Shown: piece by piece, positions 16,456-26,045 of the stretch | Position numbering within the stretch: the first letter of the stretch is position 1 | Layout of the letters: each line of letters begins with the position of its first letter | Origin: Mesonia algae | Lineage (GTDB): Bacteria; Bacteroidota; Bacteroidia; Flavobacteriales; Flavobacteriaceae | Assembly (NCBI RefSeq): GCF_003253545.1 | Contig: NZ_QKYV01000005.1 | Location: 1 to 64,000, forward strand | Reading direction: 5' to 3' | Length of the DNA: 64,000 bases | Translations under genes and position numbers: made by a program | The notes under the pieces: generated by a model | What the model saw: only the letters and a program-made list of their open reading frames with translations | What the model was told of the DNA's origin: nothing | Databases searched by the model: none

Positions 16456-19400
16456 TTATTTGTTTTCTAGCCACTTGCGTGCATTTACAAAGGCTTCTAA
16501 CCAAGGTGTAACTTCATCATTACGATCTTTAGGGTAGTTAGCCCAATTCCACGTAAAAGTAGAACGCTCTAAGTGCGGCATCATCACTAAATGTCTTCCT
16601 GTATCGTCTGTTAACATAGCGGTATTAAAATCTGAGCCATTTGGGTTTGCAGGATAATTCTCGTAGCCATATTTACCCACAATATTATACTTTTCTTCTC
16701 CATAAGGGAAGCTAAACTTTCCTTCACCGTGAGCTGCCCAAATTCCTAATTTACTTCCGGCAAGACCAGATAACATAATAGATTTATTCTCTTTAATTTC
16801 TACCGATGTAAAATTACATTCAAATTTATGAGAATCATTGTGAAGCATTTTAGGCTTTTCGGTATGATCTGGGTTAATTAAGCCTAATTCTATAAATAGT
16901 TGACAGCCGTTACATACTCCTAATGAAAGCGTATCTTCTCTATCAAAGAATTTTTTAAGTGCAATATTAGCTTTTTCATTATATAAAAATGCACCAGCCC
17001 AACCTTTAGCACTTCCTAAAACATCTGAATTTGAGAAACCACCTACAGCCGCAATAAACTGAATGTCTTCTAGATTTTCCCGACCTGTAATTAAATCGGT
17101 CATATGAACATCTTTTACGTCAAAGCCAGCAAGGTGCATAGCACGAGCCATTTCACGCTCAGAGTTAGATCCTTTCTCTCTAATAATTGCCGCTTTTATT
17201 TTCGGTTTACCCGAATCAATTACAGGTAGTTTTCCTGTAAATTCTTTAGGGAATTGATAAGAAAGAGGTTGTTTTTTATAATTATCAAAACGCTCTTTTG
17301 CTTTAGTTTCTCCGCTTTGTTTCTGGTCTAATAAATAAGAAGTTTCAAACCAAGCATCACGATAAGTGGCAATATCAAACTCAAACTTATCAGTTTGGTT
17401 GGTGATTTCTAAGCTTCCTTTGCTTGTTACTTCACCTACTTTGAAAAACGAAACGTTAAGCTCTTCTAATATTGTTTCCGCGGAAGCGTCTTTAGTCTGA
17501 AATACAATTCCGCTATTTTCATTAAATAATACTTTAGCAGAGTCTTTTTCATTTAAAGCGCTTAAATCTATAGTAGCACCTAGATCTACATCAGCAAAGC
17601 ACATTTCTAACAAAGTAGTGATCAATCCTCCTGAAGCAACATCGTGTCCAGCTAAAATATGATCTTCTTTAATTAATTTTTGTATCGCATTAAAGGTCTT
17701 GGCAAATTGCTCATCATCTTTAATCGTAGGAACTTCAGTCCCCACTTTATTTAAAATTTGAGCAAAAGAAGAACCTCCTAATTTAAAATTATCTTGAGAT
17801 AAGTTGATGTAATAAATGTCACCGCCATTTTTTTGTAAAACTGGTTCTACTACTTTGGTGATTTGATTACAATTTGCTGCTGCGGAAATAATCACTGTAC
17901 CCGGAGAAATTACCTCTTTATCTGGGTATTTTTGCTTCATCGATAAAGAATCTTTCCCTGTTGGGATGTTAATTCCTAAATTGATAGCAAAATCTGAAAC
18001 CCCCTTTACAGCTTCATATAAGCGCGCGTCTTCACCTTCGTTATTACAAGGCCACATCCAGTTGGCAGAAAGAGAAACCGATTTTAATCCTTTTTCTAAT
18101 GGTGCCCAAACTAAATTAGTCAATGACTCAGCTATTGAGTTTTTAGCTCCCGCAACCGGATCTACCAAACCAGAAATAGGGGAGTGCCCAATAGAAGTGG
18201 CCACCCCTTGATTTCCATTATAATCTAAGGCCATTACACCTACATTGTTTAAAGGTAATTGTAGAGGTCCTGCATTTTGTTGTTTGGCAACCCTTCCTGA
18301 GACACAACGGTCCACTTTATTGGTTAGCCAATCTTTACAAGCAACAGCTTCTAATTGTAATACTTGTTTTACATAATCGTAAATTTTATCTGTCTTATAT
18401 TCTAAAGCAGAATAATTTTGTTGAACGGTTTTGTCGTTCATAATGGTTTGAGGCGAACTACCAAACATATCGGCTAGAGCCAAATCCATTGGTTTTTGTT
18501 TAGAAGTGCTTCCTTCAAAGGTAAATCTATTGTCATTCGTAACTTCACCTACTTGGTACATAGGAGAGCGTTCTCTATCTGCTACTCTTTTTAGGGTAGC
18601 AATTTGATCTTTACCAATCACTAATCCCATACGTTCTTGAGATTCGTTCCCAATAATTTCTTTGGCAGAAAGCGTAGGGTCACCTACGGGTAATTGGTCT
18701 AAATCTATTTTCCCTCCTGTTTCTTCGACTAATTCACTTAGACAATTTAAGTGACCTCCAGCGCCGTGATCGTGAATAGAAACAATAGGGTTTTCATCTG
18801 CCTCTACCATACCGCGAATTGCATTGGCAGCACGTTTTTGCATTTCTGGGTTAGAACGTTGTATAGCGTTAAGCTCTATACCGCTACTAAATTCTCCTGT
18901 ATCTGCAGAAGAAACTGCAGCTCCTCCCATTCCAATTCTATAATTTTCACCTCCAAGAATAACAATTTGATCATCTTTCTTTGGAACATCTTTTAAAGCT
19001 TGGTCTTTTTTCCCGTAACCAATTCCGCCTGCGAGCATAATCACTTTGTCGAAACCTAAGTCACGATCATTCTCGGTATGTTCGAAGGTAAGAACAGATC
19101 CCGTAATAAGTGGCTGACCGAATTTATTTCCAAAATCTGAAGTTCCATTAGAAGCTTTGATAAGGATATCCATAGGAGTTTGATATAGCCATTTACGTTC
19201 TTGCATTCCTTTCTCCCAAGGTCTATCTTCATTAAGACGGCTGTAAGAAGTCATATAAACAGCAGTTCCTGCTAATGGTAAAGAACCTTTACCACCTGCA
19301 AGACGGTCTCTAATTTCTCCTCCGCTTCCAGTTGCAGCTCCGTTAAAAGGTTCTACAGTGGTAGGGAAGTTGTGAGTTTCTGCTTTAATAGAAATCACAG

Positions 19401-20118
19401 AATCGTAATCTTTATTTTGGTAATAATCTGGCTTGTCGGCCGATTTTGGAGCAAATTGCTCTACTCTGGGTCCGTTGATGAAAGCTACATTATCTTTATA
19501 AGCCGAAACGATTTCGTTAGGATGTTTTTCTGAAGTTTTTCTAATAAGTTTAAAAAGTGATGAGGGTTTTTCTTCCCCGTCAATCACAAATTTCCCATTA
19601 AATATCTTATGTCGGCAATGTTCTGAATTAACCTGAGAAAATCCAAAAACTTCTGAGTCGGTTAGCTTTCTTCCCAATTTTTCTGATAGTTCTTCAAGGT
19701 ATTTTACCTCTTCTTCATTTAACGCTAAACCTTCTTGTTGGTTGTAAGCGTTAATATCATCTATACTTTTAATTTCTTCGGGTTGTATATGAATCTCAAA
19801 AATATCTTGATGCAATTCGTGATATTTTTGAGAAAGCATAGGATCAAAATCAGTAAAGTCTTTTTCTACTTCATGAAATTCTTCGATACGTAGAATGCCT
19901 TCGATTCCCATATTTTGAGTGATCTCTACCGCATTTGTACTCCAAGGAGTAATCATCGCTGCACGCGGACCTACAAAATCTCCTTTTAAAGATTCTTTAT
20001 TGATTTGTTGAGCGTCACCAAAAAGCCAATTGAGTTTTTGTATGGCGTCCTCTTGTAATTTTTGTTGTGTTTGTACGGTATAAACCGTTTTTGAAGAGTT
20101 TCCGAAGAAAAGAATCAT
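16456..20118 (-). CDS. purL: Phosphoribosylformylglycinamidine synthase (single-chain PurL)
   Basis: About 1220 residues, the large fused form with FGAM synthetase and C-terminal glutaminase domains. Motifs: HCRHKIFNGKF, KAETHNFPTTVEPFNGAATG and GSGGEIRDR (substrate/ATP loops), GKDSLSMKQ, and the class I amidotransferase nucleophile in LGVCNGCQL with WAAHGEGKF downstream. It catalyses the fourth step of purine synthesis, FGAR plus glutamine and ATP to FGAM. I chose ATG 20118 (MILFFGNSSKT...), the usual start of Bacteroidota homologues; an in-frame ATG at 20169 would add 17 non-conserved residues. It is monocistronic with its own terminator. One GC-rich palindrome copy is inside the gene at 17475. 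Confidence 0.95.
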   Translation of the reverse strand: MILFFGNSSKTVYTVQTQQKLQEDAIQKLNWLFGDAQQINKESLKGDFVGPRAAMITPWSTNAVEITQNMGIEGILRIEEFHEVEKDFTDFDPMLSQKYHELHQDIFEIHIQPEEIKSIDDINAYNQQEGLALNEEEVKYLEELSEKLGRKLTDSEVFGFSQVNSEHCRHKIFNGKFVIDGEEKPSSLFKLIRKTSEKHPNEIVSAYKDNVAFINGPRVEQFAPKSADKPDYYQNKDYDSVISIKAETHNFPTTVEPFNGAATGSGGEIRDRLAGGKGSLPLAGTAVYMTSYSRLNEDRPWEKGMQERKWLYQTPMDILIKASNGTSDFGNKFGQPLITGSVLTFEHTENDRDLGFDKVIMLAGGIGYGKKDQALKDVPKKDDQIVILGGENYRIGMGGAAVSSADTGEFSSGIELNAIQRSNPEMQKRAANAIRGMVEADENPIVSIHDHGAGGHLNCLSELVEETGGKIDLDQLPVGDPTLSAKEIIGNESQERMGLVIGKDQIATLKRVADRERSPMYQVGEVTNDNRFTFEGSTSKQKPMDLALADMFGSSPQTIMNDKTVQQNYSALEYKTDKIYDYVKQVLQLEAVACKDWLTNKVDRCVSGRVAKQQNAGPLQLPLNNVGVMALDYNGNQGVATSIGHSPISGLVDPVAGAKNSIAESLTNLVWAPLEKGLKSVSLSANWMWPCNNEGEDARLYEAVKGVSDFAINLGINIPTGKDSLSMKQKYPDKEVISPGTVIISAAANCNQITKVVEPVLQKNGGDIYYINLSQDNFKLGGSSFAQILNKVGTEVPTIKDDEQFAKTFNAIQKLIKEDHILAGHDVASGGLITTLLEMCFADVDLGATIDLSALNEKDSAKVLFNENSGIVFQTKDASAETILEELNVSFFKVGEVTSKGSLEITNQTDKFEFDIATYRDAWFETSYLLDQKQSGETKAKERFDNYKKQPLSYQFPKEFTGKLPVIDSGKPKIKAAIIREKGSNSEREMARAMHLAGFDVKDVHMTDLITGRENLEDIQFIAAVGGFSNSDVLGSAKGWAGAFLYNEKANIALKKFFDREDTLSLGVCNGCQLFIELGLINPDHTEKPKMLHNDSHKFECNFTSVEIKENKSIMLSGLAGSKLGIWAAHGEGKFSFPYGEEKYNIVGKYGYENYPANPNGSDFNTAMLTDDTGRHLVMMPHLERSTFTWNWANYPKDRNDEVTPWLEAFVNARKWLENK
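17475..17488. repeat. Dispersed GC-rich palindrome inside purL (TTTCCGCGGAAGCG)
   Basis: On the coding (minus) strand it is read GAC GCT TCC GCG GAA ACA, giving Asp-Ala-Ser-Ala-Glu-Thr, in the same frame as the copies in the phosphohexomutase and mltG genes. The core TTCCGCGGAA is palindromic. Confidence 0.6.
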
Positions 20119-20180
20119 AATCGGGTGGTTTGTGTTGTGTTGAGCTGCAAATTTACTTTTTTCTTTCAATTATAGCTATA

Positions 20181-20211
20181 AAAAAAAGCGGCAATTAAAG
20201 CCGCTTTTTTT
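20181..20211 (-). terminator. Terminator of the endonuclease I gene
   Basis: Stem AAAAAAAGCGGC (20181-20192) / GCCGCTTTTTTT (20200-20211), 7-nt loop, strong T-tract on the minus strand. It separates the endonuclease gene (stop 20229) from purL downstream. Confidence 0.9.
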
Positions 20212-20228
20212 TGTAGTCTATTTAGAAA

Positions 20229-22109
20229 TTAATGATTGATCACTAATTTTTTTGTAGCTGTTTTTCCTTCCGAGGTAAGCTTTAATAAATATAAGCCATT
20301 GCTAATGCTACTCACATTAATACTAGAAGTAGAAACTTGTTGAGCTTGCTGAATCAATCTTCCGTTAAGGTCATAGATTTCATATGAAAAATCAACATTA
20401 TTATTCATTTGAACATTTAGGTTATTTCCTTTAACTGGGTTAGGATAAAAACTAAAATCTAATTCTTTGGTGTTAATCCTTAAATTGTCTTCACCAGTAA
20501 TTTCGAAGCTATCTACCGTCCATCGAGTTGCATCATCTCCGTTAGAAGTATCATATTTGAAAGCTATATAAACAGAACCAGATATAGAGCTAATATCAAT
20601 ATTAGAATAAATGTTTTCTTCAATTGTACCAGATCCATCAGAATGTAAAGCGATATTTACATTAGGAACAGGTTGCCACGTAAAATTAGAAGGAGTTGCG
20701 CTTCCATCATAATCAGTTGAATATAAAAGCTGAAGCTCTGAGTCTCCATATGCAGCTGCAGTAAAGAATCTCAATTTTTCGTCTTGATACAAATCAAAAT
20801 CTATAGCGTTGTAGGTGATAAGCCAATCTGTGCTAGGAACTTGTCCTTGAGAAAAACCGTTCATTTGAAAGCTCCCTGTGTTATTTTCTCCATATTGAGG
20901 TGAACATTCCCAATCTAAATCACTTAGCTCTGAAATCGCATTGAAAAGAACAGAATTACAACCTTCAAAATCTTCACTAAAAATAATGGTAGGGGCAGCT
21001 AGTGTTGTGACGTTAACCGTGTTGCTTAACGCTGATATATTTCCATAAGCATCTAATGCTTTTACAGCGAAAGAGTAATTGGTTTGTGGAGATAATCCTG
21101 AAATAGTAGTTTGTAGAGTAGTTACATTTTTAACTACTACACCGTCTTGTTCTACTTCATAAGAAACCACACCTACATCATCTGTAGCAGCATTCCAATC
21201 TAAATCTACAGAAGAAAAAGTGGTATTGGTTGCAACTAAATTTGTTGGAGCAGTTGGAGCTTGAGTGTCTGGATTAGGATTCCAAATTACGGCAACCCAA
21301 GATGGATTGTCAATATACGGGTTTCTGTTTCCTTGAAAACTATATGCAGCATTGTTACGATCGATTTCTTTTTGAGAAACAGGATCGTTATTGTGCCACT
21401 GGATAAGCATTTCTAACATCCAGTCTTCAAATACTTGATCTGAACTTCCATCTAATGTATTTTGACTTCCGTCGTTTACAGACTCCCATCCACCAATTTG
21501 ATTTTGGTATCTTGTAGCCATGTAAAAATAAACTCTAGCAACATCACCTTTAAACTCATCTATAGGTTCAAAAACAGTCCCGTTATAAGCATTTGGGTGT
21601 GAATATACATTACTTCCTTTTTTAGATCCGTTGTTAGACGTGTAAGAAGCACTATTTACTTCACCAAAAGGAAGGTGTCCTCTTTGTCCGTTTACATAAC
21701 CATCTGTAGGGTACACGTGGTGAATATCAGATTTCATAGGAGAAGCAGAGTTAAACCAGCTTTGAGGCATTAAATGCTCACGGTTATAACAAGATCCTTC
21801 TCCAGAATAATTTCCACATTGATCAGAACCTAGAGTAAAAGTGTAAGTGTCTGTTCCTGATGGGTTTTCAGAATAAATATCTAAAATTGTACCATCATTT
21901 TCATAATAATTGTCTATATCTGAAGAGCTGTACCCCGTCCATAAATCACCATAACTTTGAGAATTGTGACCACTGGTAATAATGTCTCTTAATTCTGACT
22001 TTAAAGTGTAACCACTTAAACCTTGCGCACTATTATAATAACCAGCAGGGGCTTGTGCGAAAGTAAATAGAGTTGCAAGTAGACAACCTAATAAAGTAAT
22101 TTTTTTCAT
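20229..22109 (-). CDS. Secreted endonuclease I family protein with FN3 and T9SS type A sorting domain
   Basis: 626 residues. Signal peptide 1-20 (ending TFAQA). Endonuclease_1 domain about 25-275 with the metal-binding core NREHLMPQSWF (109-119) and DIHHVYPTDGYVNG...GHLPFG (128-149). A fibronectin type III domain spans about 283-369, then a jelly-roll-like region of about 150 residues (SEDFEGC...WQPVPN), and a type A T9SS C-terminal domain from about 553 (FYPNPV, YEIYDLNGRLI, NGLYLLKL, KKLVINH). The enzyme should be exported by T9SS and degrade extracellular DNA, useful for nutrient (phosphorus, nucleoside) acquisition or biofilm remodelling. Confidence 0.93.
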   Translation of the reverse strand: MKKITLLGCLLATLFTFAQAPAGYYNSAQGLSGYTLKSELRDIITSGHNSQSYGDLWTGYSSSDIDNYYENDGTILDIYSENPSGTDTYTFTLGSDQCGNYSGEGSCYNREHLMPQSWFNSASPMKSDIHHVYPTDGYVNGQRGHLPFGEVNSASYTSNNGSKKGSNVYSHPNAYNGTVFEPIDEFKGDVARVYFYMATRYQNQIGGWESVNDGSQNTLDGSSDQVFEDWMLEMLIQWHNNDPVSQKEIDRNNAAYSFQGNRNPYIDNPSWVAVIWNPNPDTQAPTAPTNLVATNTTFSSVDLDWNAATDDVGVVSYEVEQDGVVVKNVTTLQTTISGLSPQTNYSFAVKALDAYGNISALSNTVNVTTLAAPTIIFSEDFEGCNSVLFNAISELSDLDWECSPQYGENNTGSFQMNGFSQGQVPSTDWLITYNAIDFDLYQDEKLRFFTAAAYGDSELQLLYSTDYDGSATPSNFTWQPVPNVNIALHSDGSGTIEENIYSNIDISSISGSVYIAFKYDTSNGDDATRWTVDSFEITGEDNLRINTKELDFSFYPNPVKGNNLNVQMNNNVDFSYEIYDLNGRLIQQAQQVSTSSINVSSISNGLYLLKLTSEGKTATKKLVINH

Positions 22110-22117
22110 TTCTTATT

Positions 22118-23329
22118 TTAATTTTTAATTAATCGCGCCATATAAAAACCATCGTAGCCAGATTCGTGACTTAAGACTATTTTTTCATCTTCAAGTGAAA
22201 ATTCTTGTCCAGCTTCTGAAGCTAAAAAGTTTTTTACCTGATTTTGATTCTCTGATGGTAGAATAGAACAAGTGGCGTATACCATTTTACCACCTTTCTT
22301 TAAAATTTTAGAATATTGATTTAAAATTTCTTGCTGCGTCTTTCTAATCTTATCTAAAAATTCTGGTTGAAGCTTCCATTTAGCATCTGGATTTCTACTT
22401 AAAACCCCTAATCCGCTACATGGAGCATCGATAAGAACTCTGTCGGCAGAGTTATATAATTTTTTAATCACTTTCGTACTGTCTATCTCCCGTGTTTCAA
22501 TATTGTGAGCTCCAGCACGTTTAGCTCTTCGTTTTAGTTCTTTTAGTTTATTTCCGTAAATATCTAAAGCAATAATTGCTCCTTTGTTTTCCATTAAGGA
22601 AGCTAAATGCAAAGATTTTCCTCCAGCACCAGCACAAGTATCTACCACTCGCATTCCTGGTTCTACTTTTAAAAATGGTGCTACTAATTGAGAAGATGCA
22701 TCTTGTACTTCAAATAACCCATCTTTAAATGTAGTGGTAGAAAATACATTTGCACGCTCATCTAATTGAATCGCAGAAGGATATTTTTTTAAGGAATGAG
22801 TTTCAACAGTTTCAGAAAATAAACTATCTATCAATTTTTTTGGTGTTGTTTTTAAGGTGTTAGTCCTTAACACTACAGGAGCAGTATGATTTAAAGCAGC
22901 GATCTCTTTAGTCCATTTTTGTTCACCTAATTCTTGAACTCCGAGCTCATCCATCCAATCTGGAATAGATTCTCTGTATTTTCTTATCTTAGAAAGTTCA
23001 TCAAATCTTCCTTTAATTCTTCGAGTAGGAGTTTCTTCTAATTGTTTCCAATCTGGAAGCTGAATTCCCTTAAGTGTGGCCCAAACAGCAAAGAGTCTAA
23101 ACAAGTTAGCTCTAGAAAAAGGTTCTTTTACTTCGGCTATTTCAGCATAAAGTCTTTTCCAACGTACAATGTCGTAAACTGTTTCAGCAATAAAACCACG
23201 ATCTCTAGCACCCCAGCGTTTATCTCTTTTTAAAGCTTTTGATATTTCTTTATCGGCATATTTTCCTTCATTAAATATATAGTTTAATGTATCAACTACC
23301 GCAAAGACAAGATTTCTGTGTAAACGCAT
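22118..23329 (-). CDS. rsmB: RsmB-like 16S rRNA (cytosine-5) methyltransferase
   Basis: 403 residues. An N-terminal NusB-like RNA-binding region (1-140) precedes the methyltransferase with SAM-binding VVDTCAGAGGKSLHLAS (228-244), the DAPCSGLGVLSRNPDAKW motif (301-318, release Cys 304) and the catalytic ATCSILPSENQ (Cys 354). This is the RCMT family arrangement of RsmB/Sun, which makes m5C967 in 16S rRNA. The gene lies 8 nt before the endonuclease start, so they may be co-transcribed, although the functions are unrelated. The exact target nucleotide is inferred from family only. Confidence 0.9.
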   Translation of the reverse strand: MRLHRNLVFAVVDTLNYIFNEGKYADKEISKALKRDKRWGARDRGFIAETVYDIVRWKRLYAEIAEVKEPFSRANLFRLFAVWATLKGIQLPDWKQLEETPTRRIKGRFDELSKIRKYRESIPDWMDELGVQELGEQKWTKEIAALNHTAPVVLRTNTLKTTPKKLIDSLFSETVETHSLKKYPSAIQLDERANVFSTTTFKDGLFEVQDASSQLVAPFLKVEPGMRVVDTCAGAGGKSLHLASLMENKGAIIALDIYGNKLKELKRRAKRAGAHNIETREIDSTKVIKKLYNSADRVLIDAPCSGLGVLSRNPDAKWKLQPEFLDKIRKTQQEILNQYSKILKKGGKMVYATCSILPSENQNQVKNFLASEAGQEFSLEDEKIVLSHESGYDGFYMARLIKN

Positions 23330-23380
23330 GTATAAAAAATTTAGCGCGCAAAGTTAATGAATTTTATGGGGGATTAATGT

Positions 23381-23388
23381 TATATTTG
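23381..23388 (+). promoter_or_regulatory. -7 promoter element of the BNR lipoprotein gene
   Basis: TATATTTG fits TAnnTTTG and lies 17 nt before the ATG at 23405. A TTG at the expected -33 distance is not apparent. Confidence 0.45.
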
Positions 23389-23404
23389 AATTTAAATCTA
23401 TTTC

Positions 23405-24484
23405 ATGAAGTGCCTAATTTCTATTTTGTTTTTATTTCTTTTTTGGGGATGCGTTAATGTATCGCAAAATGATAACTCTTTAAAAGATTTTAATGCTGTA
23501 AAAATAGAAACCATTTTAAAAAGACCAGAGAGTATTAGGGCTTTACACGTATGTGAAAATCACATTTTTTATGGGGCTTCTGGAGGTGAATTTGGTTATT
23601 TAAATACTGCAGATAATTCGGTGGCATATATTGGTCAAGTTGAAGAAGCCAAAGACTTAGAGTTTAGGGCTATTTCTAGAACTAAAGAAGCAGATTATAT
23701 ACTGTCTGCCGGAAATCCCGCCTTATTGTATAAAGTAAATTATTTTGGGAAGCGAAAACTTAGCTATAAAGAGGAAGGAGAGAAAGTATTTTATGATGCC
23801 ATGGCTTTTTATGACGACCTTAACGGAATAGCAATGGGAGATCCCACTAAGGATTGTATTTCAATTTTAATAACGAAAGATGGTGGTGAGAACTGGGAAA
23901 AAGTCCCTTGTGAAAAATTACCTTCAATAATTGAAGGAGAAGCAGCTTTTGCAGCAAGCAATACTAATATTTCTATTATAGAGGATAAAGTTTGGATAGC
24001 AACTGGAGGTAAAACCTCTCGAATCTATTTTTCTGAAAATATGGGAGAGTCGTGGGAGGTGTATGAAACTCCAATAATTTCAGGCAAATCAACTACAGGA
24101 ATTTATAGTATTGATTTTTACAATGAAAGTACAGGTATTGTTATAGGTGGCGATTATACTAACCCAGATGGAAAACAACAAAATAAAGCTATTACTAAGG
24201 ACGGAGGAAAAACTTGGAAAATAATTGCTGAAGGTGAAGAACCAAGTTATAAAAGCTGCATTAAGTTTGTTCCTAATAGTAACGCCAGAGAGATTGTTGC
24301 TGTAGGATTTACGGGAATATCTTATTCTTCAGATTATGGTAGAAGCTGGAAGCAATTAAGCGATGAACCATTTTATACAATAAGTTTTTTAAATGATTAT
24401 ACCGCTTATGCTGCTGGAAAAGGAAGAATTGTAAAATTAGTTTTTATAGAAAATGGCCCAAAACAAGAAGTCTTGAGCCATTAA
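23405..24484 (+). CDS. BNR/Ycf48-like repeat lipoprotein
   Basis: 359 residues, lipoprotein signal with FLFWGC (Cys 16). The body is a sialidase-type beta-propeller with four recognisable Asp-box-like turns: TKDGGENWEKV, SENMGESWEVY, TKDGGKTWKII and SSDYGRSWKQL. Related bacterial proteins are annotated as photosystem stability factor-like (Ycf48) or oxidoreductase, but none of these roles is supported here; there is no catalytic triad of a sialidase. Expected in the periplasm or outer membrane, probably protein binding. Divergent from rsmB, convergent with the ECF module. Confidence 0.82.
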   Translation: MKCLISILFLFLFWGCVNVSQNDNSLKDFNAVKIETILKRPESIRALHVCENHIFYGASGGEFGYLNTADNSVAYIGQVEEAKDLEFRAISRTKEADYILSAGNPALLYKVNYFGKRKLSYKEEGEKVFYDAMAFYDDLNGIAMGDPTKDCISILITKDGGENWEKVPCEKLPSIIEGEAAFAASNTNISIIEDKVWIATGGKTSRIYFSENMGESWEVYETPIISGKSTTGIYSIDFYNESTGIVIGGDYTNPDGKQQNKAITKDGGKTWKIIAEGEEPSYKSCIKFVPNSNAREIVAVGFTGISYSSDYGRSWKQLSDEPFYTISFLNDYTAYAAGKGRIVKLVFIENGPKQEVLSH

Positions 24485-24515
24485 CGAATTAACACTAACC
24501 AAAAATTATGAATCT

Positions 24516-24944
24516 TTAATCCTTTTTATATTGTTCTAGAAGAATTCTATGAAAATCCCTCTCTGCCTTTTTTAACATCAATATTTTTTTATAAGATATT
24601 ACTTGATGTAATTTTTCAACAAACTCCCCTTTAAGGTCTGCACTTTCTTTTTTAAGGCTTACGTATTGCTCAATTAAAGTTTTAGCTGTTGCTTCATCTA
24701 TTTCTTCAATTAAATCAATTCCGTTTTTTACATCACACCATTTTGCTTCATAGAGCTTATCGGTTTTTTCCTCAAACTGATTATAAATAGGCCAAAAGCT
24801 TTCCGCTTCTTTTTGAGAAAGATCTAGTGCCTTAGTAATGTGCGATATTTTAAGCGCTTTTATTTTTTCGTCATCATTATCTTGTGCTGAAATGAGCTGA
24901 GACGAAAAAAGAAAAATAAAGGCTATGTATATTATTTTTTTCAT
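24516..24944 (-). CDS. Spy/CpxP-like periplasmic protein of the ECF module
   Basis: 142 residues with a signal peptide (1-20, ending LISAQ) and an all-helical, highly charged remainder: ITKALDLSQKEAESFWPIYNQF is the LTxxQ-like helix typical of Spy/CpxP-related sensors and the flavobacterial family often named sensor of ECF-type sigma factor. Its start overlaps the anti-sigma gene stop by 4 nt, indicating translational coupling. It probably senses envelope state or metal in the periplasm, or acts as a chaperone, and feeds into the anti-sigma protein; this is inference from gene order. Confidence 0.75.
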   Translation of the reverse strand: MKKIIYIAFIFLFSSQLISAQDNDDEKIKALKISHITKALDLSQKEAESFWPIYNQFEEKTDKLYEAKWCDVKNGIDLIEEIDEATAKTLIEQYVSLKKESADLKGEFVEKLHQVISYKKILMLKKAERDFHRILLEQYKKD

Positions 24945-25453
24945 TCTTCAATTAATGTGATTAGTTCTGCATTTTCTGAAAGGTAATCTAAGATAGCATC
25001 TTCATCTATACTTTTCAGTTCCTTTTCATCTACGGTATTATTTCCGTTAAGGGAGACATCAAAATCTCTGAATTCAATGTCAAAATAATCTTTCTCTAGT
25101 TGTTCTTCTAGAGCTATTGGATTAATGTCTACTTCGTTTGAAAATTGATTTATAGCGAATTGACTTTTAAAAACAAAAAATCCGATAAGGAAAATGGCAG
25201 CAATGGCTGATACTTTAGAAATAGTTTTAACGCTAAATAACGAAATAACTTTTCCTTTCTTGTTTTCTTGAGGTAATTCTACTTTAAAGTTTTCAAAATA
25301 ATTTTGCGGAACTTTAAACCCTGAATCTATACTTTTGTTTTCAATCTCTATCTCTTCACGGAATGAGGGCATATTCACTTGAAAATCTTCAAAGTAATTC
25401 TCTGGAGTTTTAAATCCTGTTTTATGTTTTAATATGTGCTTCTTTTTGCTCAT
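24941..25453 (-). CDS. Membrane anti-sigma factor-like protein
   Basis: 170 residues. The N-terminal cytoplasmic part has a duplicated motif, GFKTPENYFEDFQVNMP (about 12-28) and GFKVPQNYFENFKVELP (about 45-61). One TM helix (about 80-98, VSAIAAIFLIGFFVF) leads to an acidic periplasmic tail. Position directly after an ECF sigma gene and topology (cytoplasmic N, single TM) are those of anti-sigma factors, although no ZAS zinc motif is visible. The duplicated NYFE motif is common in flavobacterial proteins at this position. Assignment rests mainly on context. Confidence 0.7.
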   Translation of the reverse strand: MSKKKHILKHKTGFKTPENYFEDFQVNMPSFREEIEIENKSIDSGFKVPQNYFENFKVELPQENKKGKVISLFSVKTISKVSAIAAIFLIGFFVFKSQFAINQFSNEVDINPIALEEQLEKDYFDIEFRDFDVSLNGNNTVDEKELKSIDEDAILDYLSENAELITLIEE

Positions 25454-25471
25454 TCTCTAATTTAGACTCTT

Positions 25472-26035
25472 TTAATCTATTAAGGTTTGATCATGCTGTA
25501 AAAAAATTTTAATTTTTTTTACAGCATGATGATAATTAGATTTTAAAGCACCTTCACTTATCTCTAGAATCTCTGCAATCTCTTTATATTTTAAATCTTG
25601 AAAATACTTCATATTAAAGACTTGCTTTTGCTTTTCTGGTAGTTGGGCGATAGCTCTTTGCAGGGCGAGCTGTATTTTATCACCTTCAAAATAGGTGTCG
25701 CTTTCTAAATTGGTAAGAAGGTGATCTTGTAATTCTTGGTTAGAAATATTTAGCTTTTTAGCTTTTTTATTTAAGAAAGTAATAGATTCATTGGTAGCAA
25801 TACGATACATCCAACTGTATAATTTACTTTCTTCTTTAAAGTTTTTAATATACTTAAAGACCTTTATAAATGTATTTTGAAGCACGTCGTGAGTATCTTC
25901 ATGGTTTTTTAGTATATTCCTAATATGCCAATAAAGAGGCTCCTTGTATAAATTTACAAGTTCTTGAAAAGCGGCATCAGGATTTTTATTCTCCTTCAGT
26001 TTTTTTACAATTTCTCTCTCCTTATCTGTAAGCAT
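25472..26035 (-). CDS. RNA polymerase ECF sigma factor
   Basis: 187 residues. Region 2 is seen in HDVLQNTFIKVFKYIKNF and LYSWMYRIATNESITFLNKK; region 4 in LPEKQKQVFNMKYFQDLKYKEIAEILEISEGALKSNYHHAVKKIK with its helix-turn-helix. It should direct RNA polymerase to a small regulon. It starts 10 nt after the ABC transporter stop and is followed by an anti-sigma-like and a Spy-like gene, a complete signalling module. No ECF-type autoregulated promoter could be recognised. Confidence 0.93.
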   Translation of the reverse strand: MLTDKEREIVKKLKENKNPDAAFQELVNLYKEPLYWHIRNILKNHEDTHDVLQNTFIKVFKYIKNFKEESKLYSWMYRIATNESITFLNKKAKKLNISNQELQDHLLTNLESDTYFEGDKIQLALQRAIAQLPEKQKQVFNMKYFQDLKYKEIAEILEISEGALKSNYHHAVKKIKIFLQHDQTLID

Positions 26036-26045
26036 ATAAAATCAC

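Noticed and set aside
20119-20169. N-terminal 17-residue extension of PurL
   Set aside because: Residues are unlike homologues, which begin at MILFFGN; the upstream ATG is probably not used.
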